Shown one piece after another: positions 49,655 to 58,527 of a stretch of 64,000 nucleotides of DNA. Every line of letters begins with the position of its first letter. Position 1 is the stretch's first letter. The notes below the pieces were generated by a model that was not told where the DNA came from, ran no database searches, and saw only the letters and a list, made by a program, of their open reading frames with translations. The translations under genes and the position numbers were made by a program. The stretch is from Wenjunlia tyrosinilytica (GTDB lineage: Bacteria > Actinomycetota > Actinomycetes > Streptomycetales > Streptomycetaceae): assembly GCF_014646055.1 (NCBI RefSeq), contig NZ_BMMS01000006.1, forward strand, positions 116,882-180,881, written 5' to 3'.

Positions 49655-50137
49655 GTCGGAGAGCCGGGTGAGGGCCTCCATCGCGCGCTGGAACTCCTCC
49701 CTGCCCAGCTCGTCCGCCAGCCGTTTCGCCAGCTCCGCGTGGGCCGGGCCGATCCGCTGCACGGCGGCCAGGCCCTCCTCGGTGGGGCGCAGCAGCTTGG
49801 CCCGGCGGTGGGCGGGGTTGGGGACGTACTCGGCCAGTGCCTTGTCCACCAGCAGGTCGGCGATGCGCTGGACGCTCTGCCGGGTGATGCCCATGGCCCT
49901 GGCGATGCCCGCCACCGGCAGCGGCTCGTGGAGGACGGCGCCCAGGACCTGCCACCAGGCCGCGGTGAGCCCGGCGGGCCTGGCCATCTTCTCGGCGACG
50001 TCGAGGAACTGCCCATTGAGCCGGAACGCGGTCAGGGCGGTCCCGCTCAGCAACTCGCTCTCGGTGGGCCCGCCCTCGGCCGGCACGCTCTCGGCCGCGA
50101 GGGGCGGCGTCCCGGGGACCTGTCCGGGGTCGGTCAC
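49628..50137 (-). CDS. MarR-family transcriptional regulator
   Basis: 169 residues; ATG/GTG start at 50137 overlapping the end of the DJ-1-like gene. Winged helix-turn-helix near residues 60-120: LTAAWWQVLGAVLHEPLPVAGIARAMGITRQSVQRIADLLVDKALAEYVPNPAHRRAKLLRPTEEG in pieces typical of MarR. The 3' end contains a bidirectional terminator. With the DJ-1-like gene it forms a two-gene operon, whose promoter carries two copies of a 14-bp palindrome that this protein probably binds, repressing its own operon. Confidence 0.92.
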   Translation of the reverse strand: MTDPGQVPGTPPLAAESVPAEGGPTESELLSGTALTAFRLNGQFLDVAEKMARPAGLTAAWWQVLGAVLHEPLPVAGIARAMGITRQSVQRIADLLVDKALAEYVPNPAHRRAKLLRPTEEGLAAVQRIGPAHAELAKRLADELGREEFQRAMEALTRLSDALDALSES

Positions 50138-50796
50138 GCTCCCTGCCCCGAGCGGTCGGCGGCCATGAGGACCGGGAAGGCGCTCGGGTCCGACTCCCCG
50201 TAGAGCCGGTACCAGGCGTCGAGGACGTGCGGCTCGTAGACCTCCAGCTTCGCCAGCACCTCGCGGGCGAACTCCACGGGATTCGTCGGTCCCGCCGTGA
50301 TCACGTTCCCGTCGGTGACGGCCGGCTCGTCCCGGTAGCGCTCGCTGCCCTGGTAGCCGGTGGGCGCGAGGTACTCGGCCACCGCGCTGGTGTGGTCGTG
50401 GTCGTCGAGCAGGCCCGCGCGGGCCATGCCCGCCGTGGCCCCGCAGATCGCCGCCACGGGCACGCCCGCCTCGACGAACTCGCGGGCCAAGCGGGCGAAG
50501 GCCCCGTTCCTGTCGCCGCTCTCCCAGGTGTACGCGCCCGGAAGGATCAGCATCGCGGCCTCCTCGGGCCGTACCTGCTCGAGCACCGCGTCCGGCACGA
50601 TGCGCACCCCGCCCACCGTGGTCACCGGCTCCGGGCCCGCGCCGACCGTGACCACGCGGTAGCGGCCGGGCTCGCGCTGCCAGACGGGGTTGTTGATGTG
50701 GGCGATCGCGTGTCCCACCTCCCAGTCGGCGAGCGTGTCGTAGACCGCCACGTAGACGGTCTCCTGCTGCTGTTCGATCGTCTCTGGAGTGCCCAT
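50134..50796 (-). CDS. DJ-1/PfpI family protein
   Basis: 220 residues; ATG 50796, directly at the expected transcription start; ATG 50805 in frame is the alternative. Class I glutamine-amidotransferase-like fold: YVAVYDTLADWEVGHAIAHI at the start, ILPGAYTWE near residue 100, and the nucleophile elbow AAICGATAGMARAGLLD near 135. Members include chaperones, glyoxalases and proteases; actinobacterial versions next to MarR often respond to thiol or electrophile stress. Overlap of four bases with the regulator gene. Confidence 0.88.
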   Translation of the reverse strand: MGTPETIEQQQETVYVAVYDTLADWEVGHAIAHINNPVWQREPGRYRVVTVGAGPEPVTTVGGVRIVPDAVLEQVRPEEAAMLILPGAYTWESGDRNGAFARLAREFVEAGVPVAAICGATAGMARAGLLDDHDHTSAVAEYLAPTGYQGSERYRDEPAVTDGNVITAGPTNPVEFAREVLAKLEVYEPHVLDAWYRLYGESDPSAFPVLMAADRSGQGA

Positions 50797-50797
50797 G

Positions 50798-50832
50798 GAC
50801 AGCATCCTGTCAAGTCGACAGCATGCTGTCAA
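50798..50832 (-). promoter_or_regulatory. Leaderless promoter covered by two MarR-type operators
   Basis: Perfect palindrome GACAGCATGCTGTC at 50817-50830 and a one-mismatch copy GACAGCATCCTGTC at 50798-50811, 19 bases apart centre to centre. On the minus strand TTGACA (50832-50827), 17 bases, CAGGAT (50809-50804), then seven bases to ATG 50796. The two palindromes cover the -35 and -10, so binding must exclude polymerase. Confidence 0.85.
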
Positions 50833-50979
50833 TAGTGCCGGAGAGGCTGACAAGATGTCCGTTGGCCGGTGCATCGCGAGACACTGTGCCGGTTCCGACC
50901 CCCGAAGGCCGGTCCCTAGGCTGATGGCCTCTCCCACCGTCCCCGGGGGAGGTGGGCCGAGATCACCAAGAGGTAAGGC

Positions 50980-52347
50980 ATGACCAGCACCACTGACCCC
51001 AAGGGCCAGGCAGCCATGGGCCTGGCCGTGAAGGCCGCCGACCGCGCGCACGTCTTCCACTCGTGGTCCGCGCAGTCCCTCATCGACCCGCTGGCGATCG
51101 CCGGGGCCGGGGGCTCGTACTTCTGGGACTACGACGACAAGCGCTACCTCGACTTCTCCTCGCAGCTGGTCAACACCAACATCGGGCACCAGCACCCCAA
51201 GGTCGTCGCCGCGATCCAGGAGCAGGCCGCCAAGCTCTGCACCATCGCGCCCGGCTTCGCGGTGGACGTGCGCTCCGTGGCCGCCCGGCTCATAGCCGAG
51301 CTGGCCCCCGGCGACCTGAACAAGGTCTTCTTCACCAACGGCGGCGCCGAGGCCGTCGAGAACGCCGTGCGCATGGCCCGGCTGCACACCGGCCGCCACA
51401 AGGTGTTCGCCGCCTACCGCTCGTACCACGGCGCCACCTCCGCCGCGATCAACCTCACCGGCGACCCCCGCCGCTGGCCCAGCGACAACGGCTCCGCGGG
51501 CGTCGTCCACTTCTGGGGCCCGCACCTGTACCGCTCCAACTTCCACGCCACGACCGAGGCCGAGGAGTGCGAGCGCGCGCTGGCGCACCTCGAGCAGACC
51601 ATCGCCTACGAGGGCCCGCAGTCGGTCGCGGCGATCATCCTGGAGACCGTGGTCGGCACCGCCGGCGTCCTCGTGCCCCCGCCGGGATACCTCGAGGGCG
51701 TGCGCGCGATCTGCGACAAGTACGGCATCGTCTTCATCCTCGACGAGGTCATGGCCGGCTTCGGCCGCACCGGCCGCTGGTTCGCAGCCGACAACTGGGG
51801 CGTGGTGCCGGACCTGATGACGTTCGCCAAGGGCGTCAACTCCGGCTACGTCCCGCTCGGCGGCGTGATCATCTCGGAGCGGATCGCGGAGACCTTCGCC
51901 ACCCGCCCCTATCCCGGCGGCCTCACCTACTCCGGACACCCGCTGGCCTGCGCCTCCGCCGTCGCGACCATCAACGCCATGCGCGACGAGGGGATCGTCG
52001 AGAACGCGGCCGAGATCGGGGAGACCGTCCTCGGCCCCGGCCTGCGCGAGCTCGCCGAGCGCCACCCCTGCGTCGGCGAGGTCCGCGGCCTCGGCGCTTT
52101 CTGGGCGCTCGACCTGGTCAAGGACCGCGAGACCCGTGAGCCGCTGGTGCCCTACAACGCCTCCGGCGCCGACAACAGGTCCATGGCCGACCTCGCCGCC
52201 GCGTGCAAGCAGCGGGGCCTGTGGCCCTTCGTCAACATGAACCGGCTGCACGTCGTACCGCCGTGCACGGTCACCGAGGCGGAGGCCAAGGAAGGACTGG
52301 CGATACTCGACGAGGCCCTCTCCGTGGCCGACGCCCACTGCGCCTGA
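50980..52347 (+). CDS. Class III aminotransferase
   Basis: 455 residues; ATG 50980 follows AAGAGGT. Omega-transaminase fold: FWDYDDKRYLDFSSQLVNTNIGHQHP near residue 50, FTNGGAEAVENAVRMAR near 115, YRSYHGAT near 150, FILDEVMAGFGRTG near 250, and TFAKGVNSGYVPLGG with the PLP lysine near 285. Resembles beta-alanine/taurine-pyruvate types; the donor is unknown. The stop overlaps the GntR gene start by one base (TGATG). Confidence 0.9.
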   Translation: MTSTTDPKGQAAMGLAVKAADRAHVFHSWSAQSLIDPLAIAGAGGSYFWDYDDKRYLDFSSQLVNTNIGHQHPKVVAAIQEQAAKLCTIAPGFAVDVRSVAARLIAELAPGDLNKVFFTNGGAEAVENAVRMARLHTGRHKVFAAYRSYHGATSAAINLTGDPRRWPSDNGSAGVVHFWGPHLYRSNFHATTEAEECERALAHLEQTIAYEGPQSVAAIILETVVGTAGVLVPPPGYLEGVRAICDKYGIVFILDEVMAGFGRTGRWFAADNWGVVPDLMTFAKGVNSGYVPLGGVIISERIAETFATRPYPGGLTYSGHPLACASAVATINAMRDEGIVENAAEIGETVLGPGLRELAERHPCVGEVRGLGAFWALDLVKDRETREPLVPYNASGADNRSMADLAAACKQRGLWPFVNMNRLHVVPPCTVTEAEAKEGLAILDEALSVADAHCA

Positions 52348-53063
52348 TGCCCAGCGGCCCCGCCGTCCCCGTCCAGCGCAGCAGCCTGCGGCAGCAGATC
52401 GCGGACGCGCTGCGTGACGAGATGCTGACCGGCCGCCTGCCCGCGGGCGGCCGGTTCACGGTGAAGGAGATCGCCGAGCTGTACGAGGTCTCGGCGACTC
52501 CCGTGCGTGAGGCGCTCGTCGACCTGTCGGCGCAGGGGCTGCTGGAGGTCGAGCACCACCGCGGCTTCCAGGTGCGGCGGTTCACGCTCACGGACTTCGA
52601 GGGCATGGTCGAGGCCCGCACCCTCGTCAACGAGGGCGTCTTCCGCAAGGCCCGAGGGAAGATCGCCGGACATGAGTACTATTCCGTGCCCGAGGCCGTG
52701 ACCGCCTCGATCCGCCGCCGGGCCGAGGCCACCGAACGGGCCACCCGCACCGGTGAGCTGGATGTCCTGATCGGCTGCGACCTGCGCTACTGGCGCGAAC
52801 TCGACGCCCTCAGCGGCAATGAGCACATCTGCGACTTCCTCGACCGGCTGCGGGTGCAGTCCTGGATGTTCTGCGTGCCCTACCTGCGTGGCCGTGAAGA
52901 CCTGGCGGAGCTGTGCTGGGGCGGCCATCTCGAGCTGGTGGAGGCCATCGCGGCGAACGACATCGAGGAGTCGCAGCGGATAGTGGACGGCTACAACTCC
53001 CGCTCCGTGGAGGTCATGCGGCGCCTCGCCGGGGAACAGCCGTACGAGGCGGCGCACTCCTGA
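52347..53063 (+). CDS. GntR-family regulator (FCD type)
   Basis: 238 residues; ATG 52347 shares a base with the upstream stop. N-terminal winged helix (SLRQQIADALRDEMLTGRLPAGGRFTVKEIAELYEVSATPVREALVDLSAQGLLEV) and a helical C-terminal FCD ligand domain with metal-binding type residues (DLRYWRELDALSGNEHICDFL; HLELVEAI). Co-transcribed with the aminotransferase and probably controls it in response to its amine or oxo-acid substrate. Confidence 0.92.
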   Translation: MPSGPAVPVQRSSLRQQIADALRDEMLTGRLPAGGRFTVKEIAELYEVSATPVREALVDLSAQGLLEVEHHRGFQVRRFTLTDFEGMVEARTLVNEGVFRKARGKIAGHEYYSVPEAVTASIRRRAEATERATRTGELDVLIGCDLRYWRELDALSGNEHICDFLDRLRVQSWMFCVPYLRGREDLAELCWGGHLELVEAIAANDIEESQRIVDGYNSRSVEVMRRLAGEQPYEAAHS

Positions 53064-53126
53064 CGGCGGGGCCCGCGACCAGTACCCTTGGCCGACCTGC
53101 CTGTCCCCGGCCGATCAGGAGCGCAC

Positions 53127-53774
53127 GTGGCATGTGACCTCTGGCTCGTCCCGCTCGTCGACGTGCTCTGCCACAGCCCCGAGAACCCCTTCCACCACGA
53201 TCTCGCCGTCTACGACCGGGTGCTGACCCAGTCGGGGCTGCCGCCCCTGCCGGTGTACAGCTACATGCCGGGGCTCTCCGGCGATGTCGCGCCCGTCGCC
53301 GGATTCGACTACGACGCCCTGCACTTCCTGCGCCGTGCCTACCTCCTCCAGCTCACCGGGCTCGATGTCACACCGGGGGACGGACTGGGCGACGACTACG
53401 CGCAGATGCTGGAGATGTTCGAGTCCACGGCCGAGCAGTCGCACCTCGTCTGGCACTACGACCACGCCGGGGCCTATGTGCCGGTGGACTTCCCCACCCC
53501 GCTCGTGGACGACGAACTGCTGGCCTCGGGCGGGCCGCTGGGCTCGAGCCACGGCCTTCTGCGGGAACTGGAGGCAATCGCCCCGGCCCTCGGGATCGAT
53601 CCGCAGAACCCGCCGCCCGCCCCGCTGCCGCCCGCGCCCACCACCCTGGACGAGCCGGCGGCGCCGATCCCCTACGACGACAGCCCGTTCGCCCGGGAAC
53701 GCCATGTGTGGCTGGGGCTGCACGCCGCCGCGACGCGCAGTCTCGGCCAAGGGTCGATGATCATCTTCGGCTGA
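53127..53774 (+). CDS. Conserved hypothetical protein
   Basis: 215 residues; GTG 53127 with CAGGAG upstream, preferred over an open upstream frame. The protein (LWLVPLVDVLCHSPENPFHHDLAVYDRVL near the start; WHYDHAGAYVPVDFPTPL in the middle) has a Pro-rich linker near residue 165 and a conserved end (RERHVWLGLHAAATRSLGQGSMIIFG). No signal peptide or membrane segment. I do not recognise a family; it is the kind of protein conserved within Streptomyces only. Confidence 0.7.
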   Translation: MACDLWLVPLVDVLCHSPENPFHHDLAVYDRVLTQSGLPPLPVYSYMPGLSGDVAPVAGFDYDALHFLRRAYLLQLTGLDVTPGDGLGDDYAQMLEMFESTAEQSHLVWHYDHAGAYVPVDFPTPLVDDELLASGGPLGSSHGLLRELEAIAPALGIDPQNPPPAPLPPAPTTLDEPAAPIPYDDSPFARERHVWLGLHAAATRSLGQGSMIIFG

Positions 53775-53841
53775 GGGGCCGTTGCAGGCTCGCGGGCCCG
53801 CGCCCCGCCGCTGCCCGGCCTTCCGGCTTCGTGTCGCTTCG

Positions 53842-54735
53842 CTAACGGGGCATCTCCGGCGGCCGCTGCCGGGGCATGCTCGGACGGCTGCCCGGCGGCA
53901 GCTGGATCCTCGTCGGCGGCGGACCCGGCTCCACCACCCGTGCCGCCTCCCACGCCACGGGCCCCTGCGTCCGCGTGTGCGCCATCGAGGAGCGGAACTC
54001 CAGCATCCACTCCGTGGTCTCCGCCCGCTCCAGCTCCGAGACGTCCTCGCAGAACCGCCGCAGCACGGTCAGGCAGCGCTCGGCCGCCTCGCTCGCCGTG
54101 CCCTCGGTCGGCCCCAGCACCTCCCGCACGCTCTCCGACGCCCAGTCGAACTGGAACGCCTCCAGCCTGCGCCGCACCGCCTGCGCCGTGCCGACATCCC
54201 GCATCCACCCGGACGTCAGCCCGAAACAGCGGTCGAGCCCCAGGCAGGCGGCCGCCGCCAGCAGCGCCGCACAGCCCCACTGCGCGGGCCCGCCGAGCCC
54301 CGAGCCGTGGTCCAGCAGCGCCAGCACCGCGCCCACCGCCGTCAGCACCACGGCGGCCGGCCGTGTCGCCCGAGCCCCGCGCCGCTTCCACTCACGGTCG
54401 CGCAGGTACCAGTCGACGGTGCTCAGCGCCCGCCGTTCCGCCCACAGATAGAGCTCGTCCAGGCGTTCCGCGGGCTCGCCCCAGTCGCCGAGCGGGAAGG
54501 GACGGGCCCGTAGATCGCCGGCGCGGCCGCGCCTGCCGGTGCACTCCGGGACACCTTCGCGGGAGACCCCTTCGCGGGGGACGCCTTCCTGGGAGACGCC
54601 CCTGTGGAAGACGCCCTCGTGGAAGACGCCCTCGTGGAAGACGCCCTCGGGGGAGCCGCCCCCGCGGGGGACGGCCCCGCGGGGGACGCCCTCGTGCCGA
54701 GGAGCCTGTTCGGGCTGCATGTCCGGCTGGCTCAC
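53842..54735 (-). CDS. SLATT-type two-TM protein with N-terminal pentapeptide repeat
   Basis: 297 residues; GTG 54735 follows AAGGAG. Residues about 10-60 are a repeat of [10 protein letters not shown] and EGVPR-like pentapeptides; then [38 protein letters not shown] and two membrane segments ([34 protein letters not shown]), followed by [27 protein letters not shown]. This is the SLATT (SMODS/SLOG-associating two-TM) fold, whose members elsewhere are pore-forming effectors; no nucleotide-signalling enzyme gene is adjacent here. The C-terminus is Pro-rich. Confidence 0.7.
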   Translation of the reverse strand: MSQPDMQPEQAPRHEGVPRGAVPRGGGSPEGVFHEGVFHEGVFHRGVSQEGVPREGVSREGVPECTGRRGRAGDLRARPFPLGDWGEPAERLDELYLWAERRALSTVDWYLRDREWKRRGARATRPAAVVLTAVGAVLALLDHGSGLGGPAQWGCAALLAAAACLGLDRCFGLTSGWMRDVGTAQAVRRRLEAFQFDWASESVREVLGPTEGTASEAAERCLTVLRRFCEDVSELERAETTEWMLEFRSSMAHTRTQGPVAWEAARVVEPGPPPTRIQLPPGSRPSMPRQRPPEMPR

Positions 54736-54985
54736 CGTGCACTCCTTGCGAGGTGGGGGACTTGGGTGCTTGGGGCTCATCGGGTCCGGGGTGTGACGGC
54801 GGACGTCGAAGCCGCAAAGGGACCTTCCTACCTCCAAACGGCTGACCCCGGTCGCGGTGGCGCGTGGGCTTCGCCGGGAAGAGTTCGCCGGGAAGTGGCG
54901 CAAACGCCGGTACGGCACCCCGCGCGCTCTCACCCGAAAGAGCGACCCGCGGAGCCGGTCCGGCCAGGCACTACGCTAGGGCGGC

Positions 54986-56236
54986 GTGAAGGTCCTCGTT
55001 ATCGGCGGCGGCGCCCGCGAACACGCCCTGTGCCGCTCCCTCTCCCTCGACCCCGACGTCACCGCGCTGCACTGCGCCCCCGGTAACGCGGGGATCGCGG
55101 ACGTCGCCGAGCTGCACCCGGTGGACGCGCTCGACGGCCGCGCGGTCGCCGATCTCGCCGCCGAACTCCGCGCCGGGCTGGTGATCGTCGGCCCCGAGGC
55201 CCCGCTCGTGGCGGGCGTCGCGGACGCCGTGCGCGAGCGCGGCATCGCGTGCTTCGGCCCGTCCCGCGAGGCCGCCCGCCTCGAGGGCTCCAAGGCCTTC
55301 GCCAAGGATGTGATGGCCGCGGCCGCGGTGCCCACGGCCCGCTCCTACGTGTGCACCACCGCCGACGAGGTGGAGGAGGCGCTCGACGCCTTCGGCCCGC
55401 CGTACGTGGTCAAGGACGACGGCCTCGCCGCGGGCAAGGGCGTCGTCGTCACCGGCGACCTCGACACCGCCCGGCAGCATGCCGCCGCCTGCGGGCGCGT
55501 CGTGATCGAGGAGTTCCTCGACGGCCCCGAGGTGTCCCTGTTCGCCGTCACCGACGGCACCACCGTGCTGCCGCTCCAGCCCGCCCAGGACTTCAAGCGG
55601 GTCGGGGACAACGACGAGGGCCCCAACACCGGCGGCATGGGCGCCTACTCGCCACTGCCCTGGGCCGACCCCAAGCTGGTCGACGAGGTGCTGGAGACCG
55701 TCCTGCAGCCCACCGTGGACGAGCTGCGCCGCCGCGGCACCCCGTTCTCCGGACTCCTGTACGCGGGCCTGGCGATCACCTCGCGCGGTGTGCGGGTGAT
55801 CGAGTTCAACGCGCGCTTCGGCGACCCCGAGACCCAGGTGGTCCTCGCCCGGCTCAGGACCCCGCTCGCCGGAGTGCTGCTGAAGGCGGCCACCGGGCGC
55901 CTCGACGAGGAGCCGCCGCTGCGCTGGCGCGACGCCGCGGCCGTCACCGTGGTGATCGCCTCGCAGAACTACCCGGCCTCCCCGCGCACCGGCGACCCCA
56001 TCCAGGGACTCGAGGCCGTCGCCGAGAAGGACGAGCACGCCTACGTCCTGCACGCGGGCACCGGACTGGACGAGCAGGGCCGCACCGTGAGCGCGGGCGG
56101 CCGGGTCCTGTCGGTCACCGCCACGGGTGCCGATCTGGCCAAGGCCCGTGAGCGCGCCTACCGGGCCGTCGAGCGCATCAGCCTGGACGGTTCCCACCAC
56201 CGCACGGACATCGCGAAGGCGGCTGCGGGGGAGTGA
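54986..56236 (+). CDS. purD: Phosphoribosylamine-glycine ligase
   Basis: 416 residues; GTG 54986, with TACGCT eight bases upstream and no ribosome binding site, so possibly leaderless. ATP-grasp enzyme making GAR from phosphoribosylamine and glycine. Visible: VLVIGGGAREHALCRSL at the start, IVGPEAPLVAGVADAV near 70, PPYVVKDDGLAAGKGVVV near 145, EEFLDGPEVSLFAV near 175, and RVIEFNARFGDPETQVVL near 275. Complete. Second step of IMP synthesis. Confidence 0.98.
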   Translation: MKVLVIGGGAREHALCRSLSLDPDVTALHCAPGNAGIADVAELHPVDALDGRAVADLAAELRAGLVIVGPEAPLVAGVADAVRERGIACFGPSREAARLEGSKAFAKDVMAAAAVPTARSYVCTTADEVEEALDAFGPPYVVKDDGLAAGKGVVVTGDLDTARQHAAACGRVVIEEFLDGPEVSLFAVTDGTTVLPLQPAQDFKRVGDNDEGPNTGGMGAYSPLPWADPKLVDEVLETVLQPTVDELRRRGTPFSGLLYAGLAITSRGVRVIEFNARFGDPETQVVLARLRTPLAGVLLKAATGRLDEEPPLRWRDAAAVTVVIASQNYPASPRTGDPIQGLEAVAEKDEHAYVLHAGTGLDEQGRTVSAGGRVLSVTATGADLAKARERAYRAVERISLDGSHHRTDIAKAAAGE

Positions 56237-56685
56237 CCCGCGGCGCCTCGCGCCCCCACCTCACCTCCGAGCGCGCCGCCCCCGTCCCAGGGCTTGCCCC
56301 CCGGCTGGATCCGGCCTGGAAGACACGGGTGGGGGCACCTGCACCGACTGCCGCGCCCGGCAATCCCATCGAGTGAAGCCCTGGGTAACGGGCTGACGCC
56401 GCCACGATTGCCCAACTATGGTGCGCGGCAAGCGCACTTCCGCAACGCCATGCCGGATTCGTGGCGATCCCGCGAGAACGGCCGGTCGCTGCCGGTACGC
56501 ACTGTCAGTGCGCGGTGTCACAGTGGAGTGGACGGCGCGGCAGGTGTCGCGTGGGAACGCACGGCGAGGCAACGGCGCACCACCCGGTGCGCGGGGCACG
56601 GCCCCTCCTCGCCACCGGGTTGCCACGTGCCGCCGACCGTGCCCGCCTGGGCCCGCTCCATCGTCCGTTGGGGGTGATCAGGGTC
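56237..56685. other. Intergenic region without recognisable gene
   Basis: 449 bases between purD and the M48-like gene. No frame with a ribosome binding site and coding-like sense stands out; the downstream frame is open back to 56461 but reads as low-quality sequence. No strong terminator after purD is seen. Confidence 0.45.
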
Positions 56686-58317
56686 ATGGCCGGTGCAGAA
56701 ATGGCGCGTTCTCGCGCCTTGGCGGTGCTGCGCATCCGCGGCACCGCGCTCGGTGTGGCCCTGGTGCCCACCGCGGTCGCGGTGGTGCTGCTCTTCGGCG
56801 GTGCCACCGGGCGGATAGGCGGGTCGGGCACGGGTGCCTGGACGACGGTCCGCTGGATCGCCGTCGGCTGCGCGCTCGCCGTCCTGCTCGTCGCCGCCGC
56901 GGTGGCCGCCGTGCTCGTGCGGGCCAGCCCCGCGCAGAGCCCGACCGTCCCGGTCGACGAGTCGTCCGCCCCCGAGCTGTACCGGATGGTGCGTGACCTC
57001 GCCGAGCGGCTACAGGTGCCCGCCCCCTCGGCGATAGCCCTGACCCCGGACTGCGACAGCTGGCTCGAGGAGCGCCGCCCGGCCAGGACGGGCGCGGGTC
57101 CACGCCTGCCCCGGCCCCGCCGCCGGACCGAGGCCGTGGCTCCCGTCCTGGTGATCGGCTCCCCGTTCCTGTGGTGGATGCGGGTGGCCGAGCTGCGTGC
57201 CCTCCTCGCACCCGTCGTCGCCGGCACGGGGCCCGCCGCCGATGTGGAGGTGGCCGCCGCCCGCAGGTTCGTGCGCGGGCTCGACGCCGCCGTGGCCATC
57301 GCCACACCCCCGCCCCACGTCCCACGGGGCCGTCGGTGGGCGGCCCTGATGCGCAGGCCCGCCCTCGCCGTCCTCAGCTGGACCTCCCGGGCCCTGCTGC
57401 GGGCCTGCCGGGGCCATGCCGCCGAGATGGAGCGGGCGGTGGCCGCCTGGGCCTCCGAGCGCGCCCAGCAGGTCGACTACGGCCTGCGGATCGTGGCGCA
57501 GGAGCAGGTGGGTCTCGCCTACGCGGGCTGGGACCGGCTGCTGACGCGGGTGGCGCTGCCCGCCTGGCGCATCGGCCGCTGGCCGTCGCGGCTCGACGCG
57601 GGCGTGGTCGCGGCGCTGACCGAGCTGTCCCGCCGCGACCGGCTGGCCGAGGGGTTCGAGAGCCGCCTCGGCGAGCGCCCGGCCTGCGATCTGCTGGAGG
57701 AGCCGGGCCTGGTGGACGAGGCCGCCTCGCTCCTGGCGGCCAGGCTCTTCCACGGCGGCCCGGTCGAGCCGGGCCCGGACTGGTCGCCGGTCGGCTGGGA
57801 CGACTACCCCGAGCAGGTGGTGGACCGGATCTGGCGCTCCGAGGCCGCCCGGCTCCACCGGGTCCTGGACGAGCTGGCGCCCGTGACGGTCGACGACTCC
57901 CGGGCCACGGTCGCCCGGGTGCTGGACCGGCTCGCGGGCGGCGGCGGCGCGGAGGACCTGGCGGCGAGCCTGATGGGCGCCGTGGCCAGGGAGGAGGCGG
58001 CCGGCCGGCCGACGGGGCCGGACGGCGCCGACGCCCCGGTGCTCGTACCCGTCTACCAGCTCCAGTCGCCCCGCACGGCGCGGGAGTTGCTGACCGAGCA
58101 TGTGATCGCGATGGTGTGCTGCGCCGCCGTGGACACCGCGGGCGCCCGGCCGGGGCTGGACTGGCTCGACGGCCCGACCCTGCTCGTCGGTGGCGAGCGC
58201 CGCTCCGACCTGGCCTGGCCGGTGGGCCGCCTGGTCGAATACGGCGACGCGGCACCGCTGCGCTCCTGGCTGGGCCGTGCCGGGGTGCGCCTGGAGAAGC
58301 CGGTCCGGCTCGTGTAG
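56686..58317 (+). CDS. M48-like membrane protein lacking the HExxH motif
   Basis: 543 residues; ATG 56686, with GTG 56674 in frame as an alternative. Two membrane segments near residues 12-35 and 45-70 are followed by ELYRMVRDLAERLQVPAPSAIALTPDCDSW, as in M48 peptidases. Where they have a helix of the type ELRAVLAHELGH, this protein has ELRALLAPVVAGTGP, so both zinc histidines and the catalytic glutamate are missing. The rest is a long, helical cytoplasmic domain. Probably a catalytically dead relative. Located between purD and purC, hence perhaps a constant neighbour. Confidence 0.72.
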   Translation: MAGAEMARSRALAVLRIRGTALGVALVPTAVAVVLLFGGATGRIGGSGTGAWTTVRWIAVGCALAVLLVAAAVAAVLVRASPAQSPTVPVDESSAPELYRMVRDLAERLQVPAPSAIALTPDCDSWLEERRPARTGAGPRLPRPRRRTEAVAPVLVIGSPFLWWMRVAELRALLAPVVAGTGPAADVEVAAARRFVRGLDAAVAIATPPPHVPRGRRWAALMRRPALAVLSWTSRALLRACRGHAAEMERAVAAWASERAQQVDYGLRIVAQEQVGLAYAGWDRLLTRVALPAWRIGRWPSRLDAGVVAALTELSRRDRLAEGFESRLGERPACDLLEEPGLVDEAASLLAARLFHGGPVEPGPDWSPVGWDDYPEQVVDRIWRSEAARLHRVLDELAPVTVDDSRATVARVLDRLAGGGGAEDLAASLMGAVAREEAAGRPTGPDGADAPVLVPVYQLQSPRTARELLTEHVIAMVCCAAVDTAGARPGLDWLDGPTLLVGGERRSDLAWPVGRLVEYGDAAPLRSWLGRAGVRLEKPVRLV

Positions 58318-58320
58318 GGC

Positions 58321-58402
58321 AGGGCACACCGCTGGGCGCACGGCCGGGCACACCGCTGGGCGCACCGCTGGGCGCACCGGCTGGGCGCACGGCCGGGCAC
58401 AC
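58321..58402. repeat. Degenerate GCTGGGCGCAC/GGGCACACC repeats
   Basis: About seven copies of 11-13-base units (GCTGGGCGCACC, CCGGGCACACC) begin a few bases after the stop of the M48-like gene. Confidence 0.85.
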
Positions 58403-58527
58403 CGACTGGGGCCGACGCGGCGGGCGGGCTCGGCGACGGCCGCCCCGGCCCGCGGTGCAACAGATTCGCCACGAACAGTTACGGCTCTGGTGCTGATTGT
58501 GATGTGCTGGAGCCGGACGGGGGAAGC

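Noticed and set aside
56261..56626. Minus-strand and plus-strand short frames between purD and the M48-like gene
   Set aside because: No ribosome binding site and no protein-like composition.
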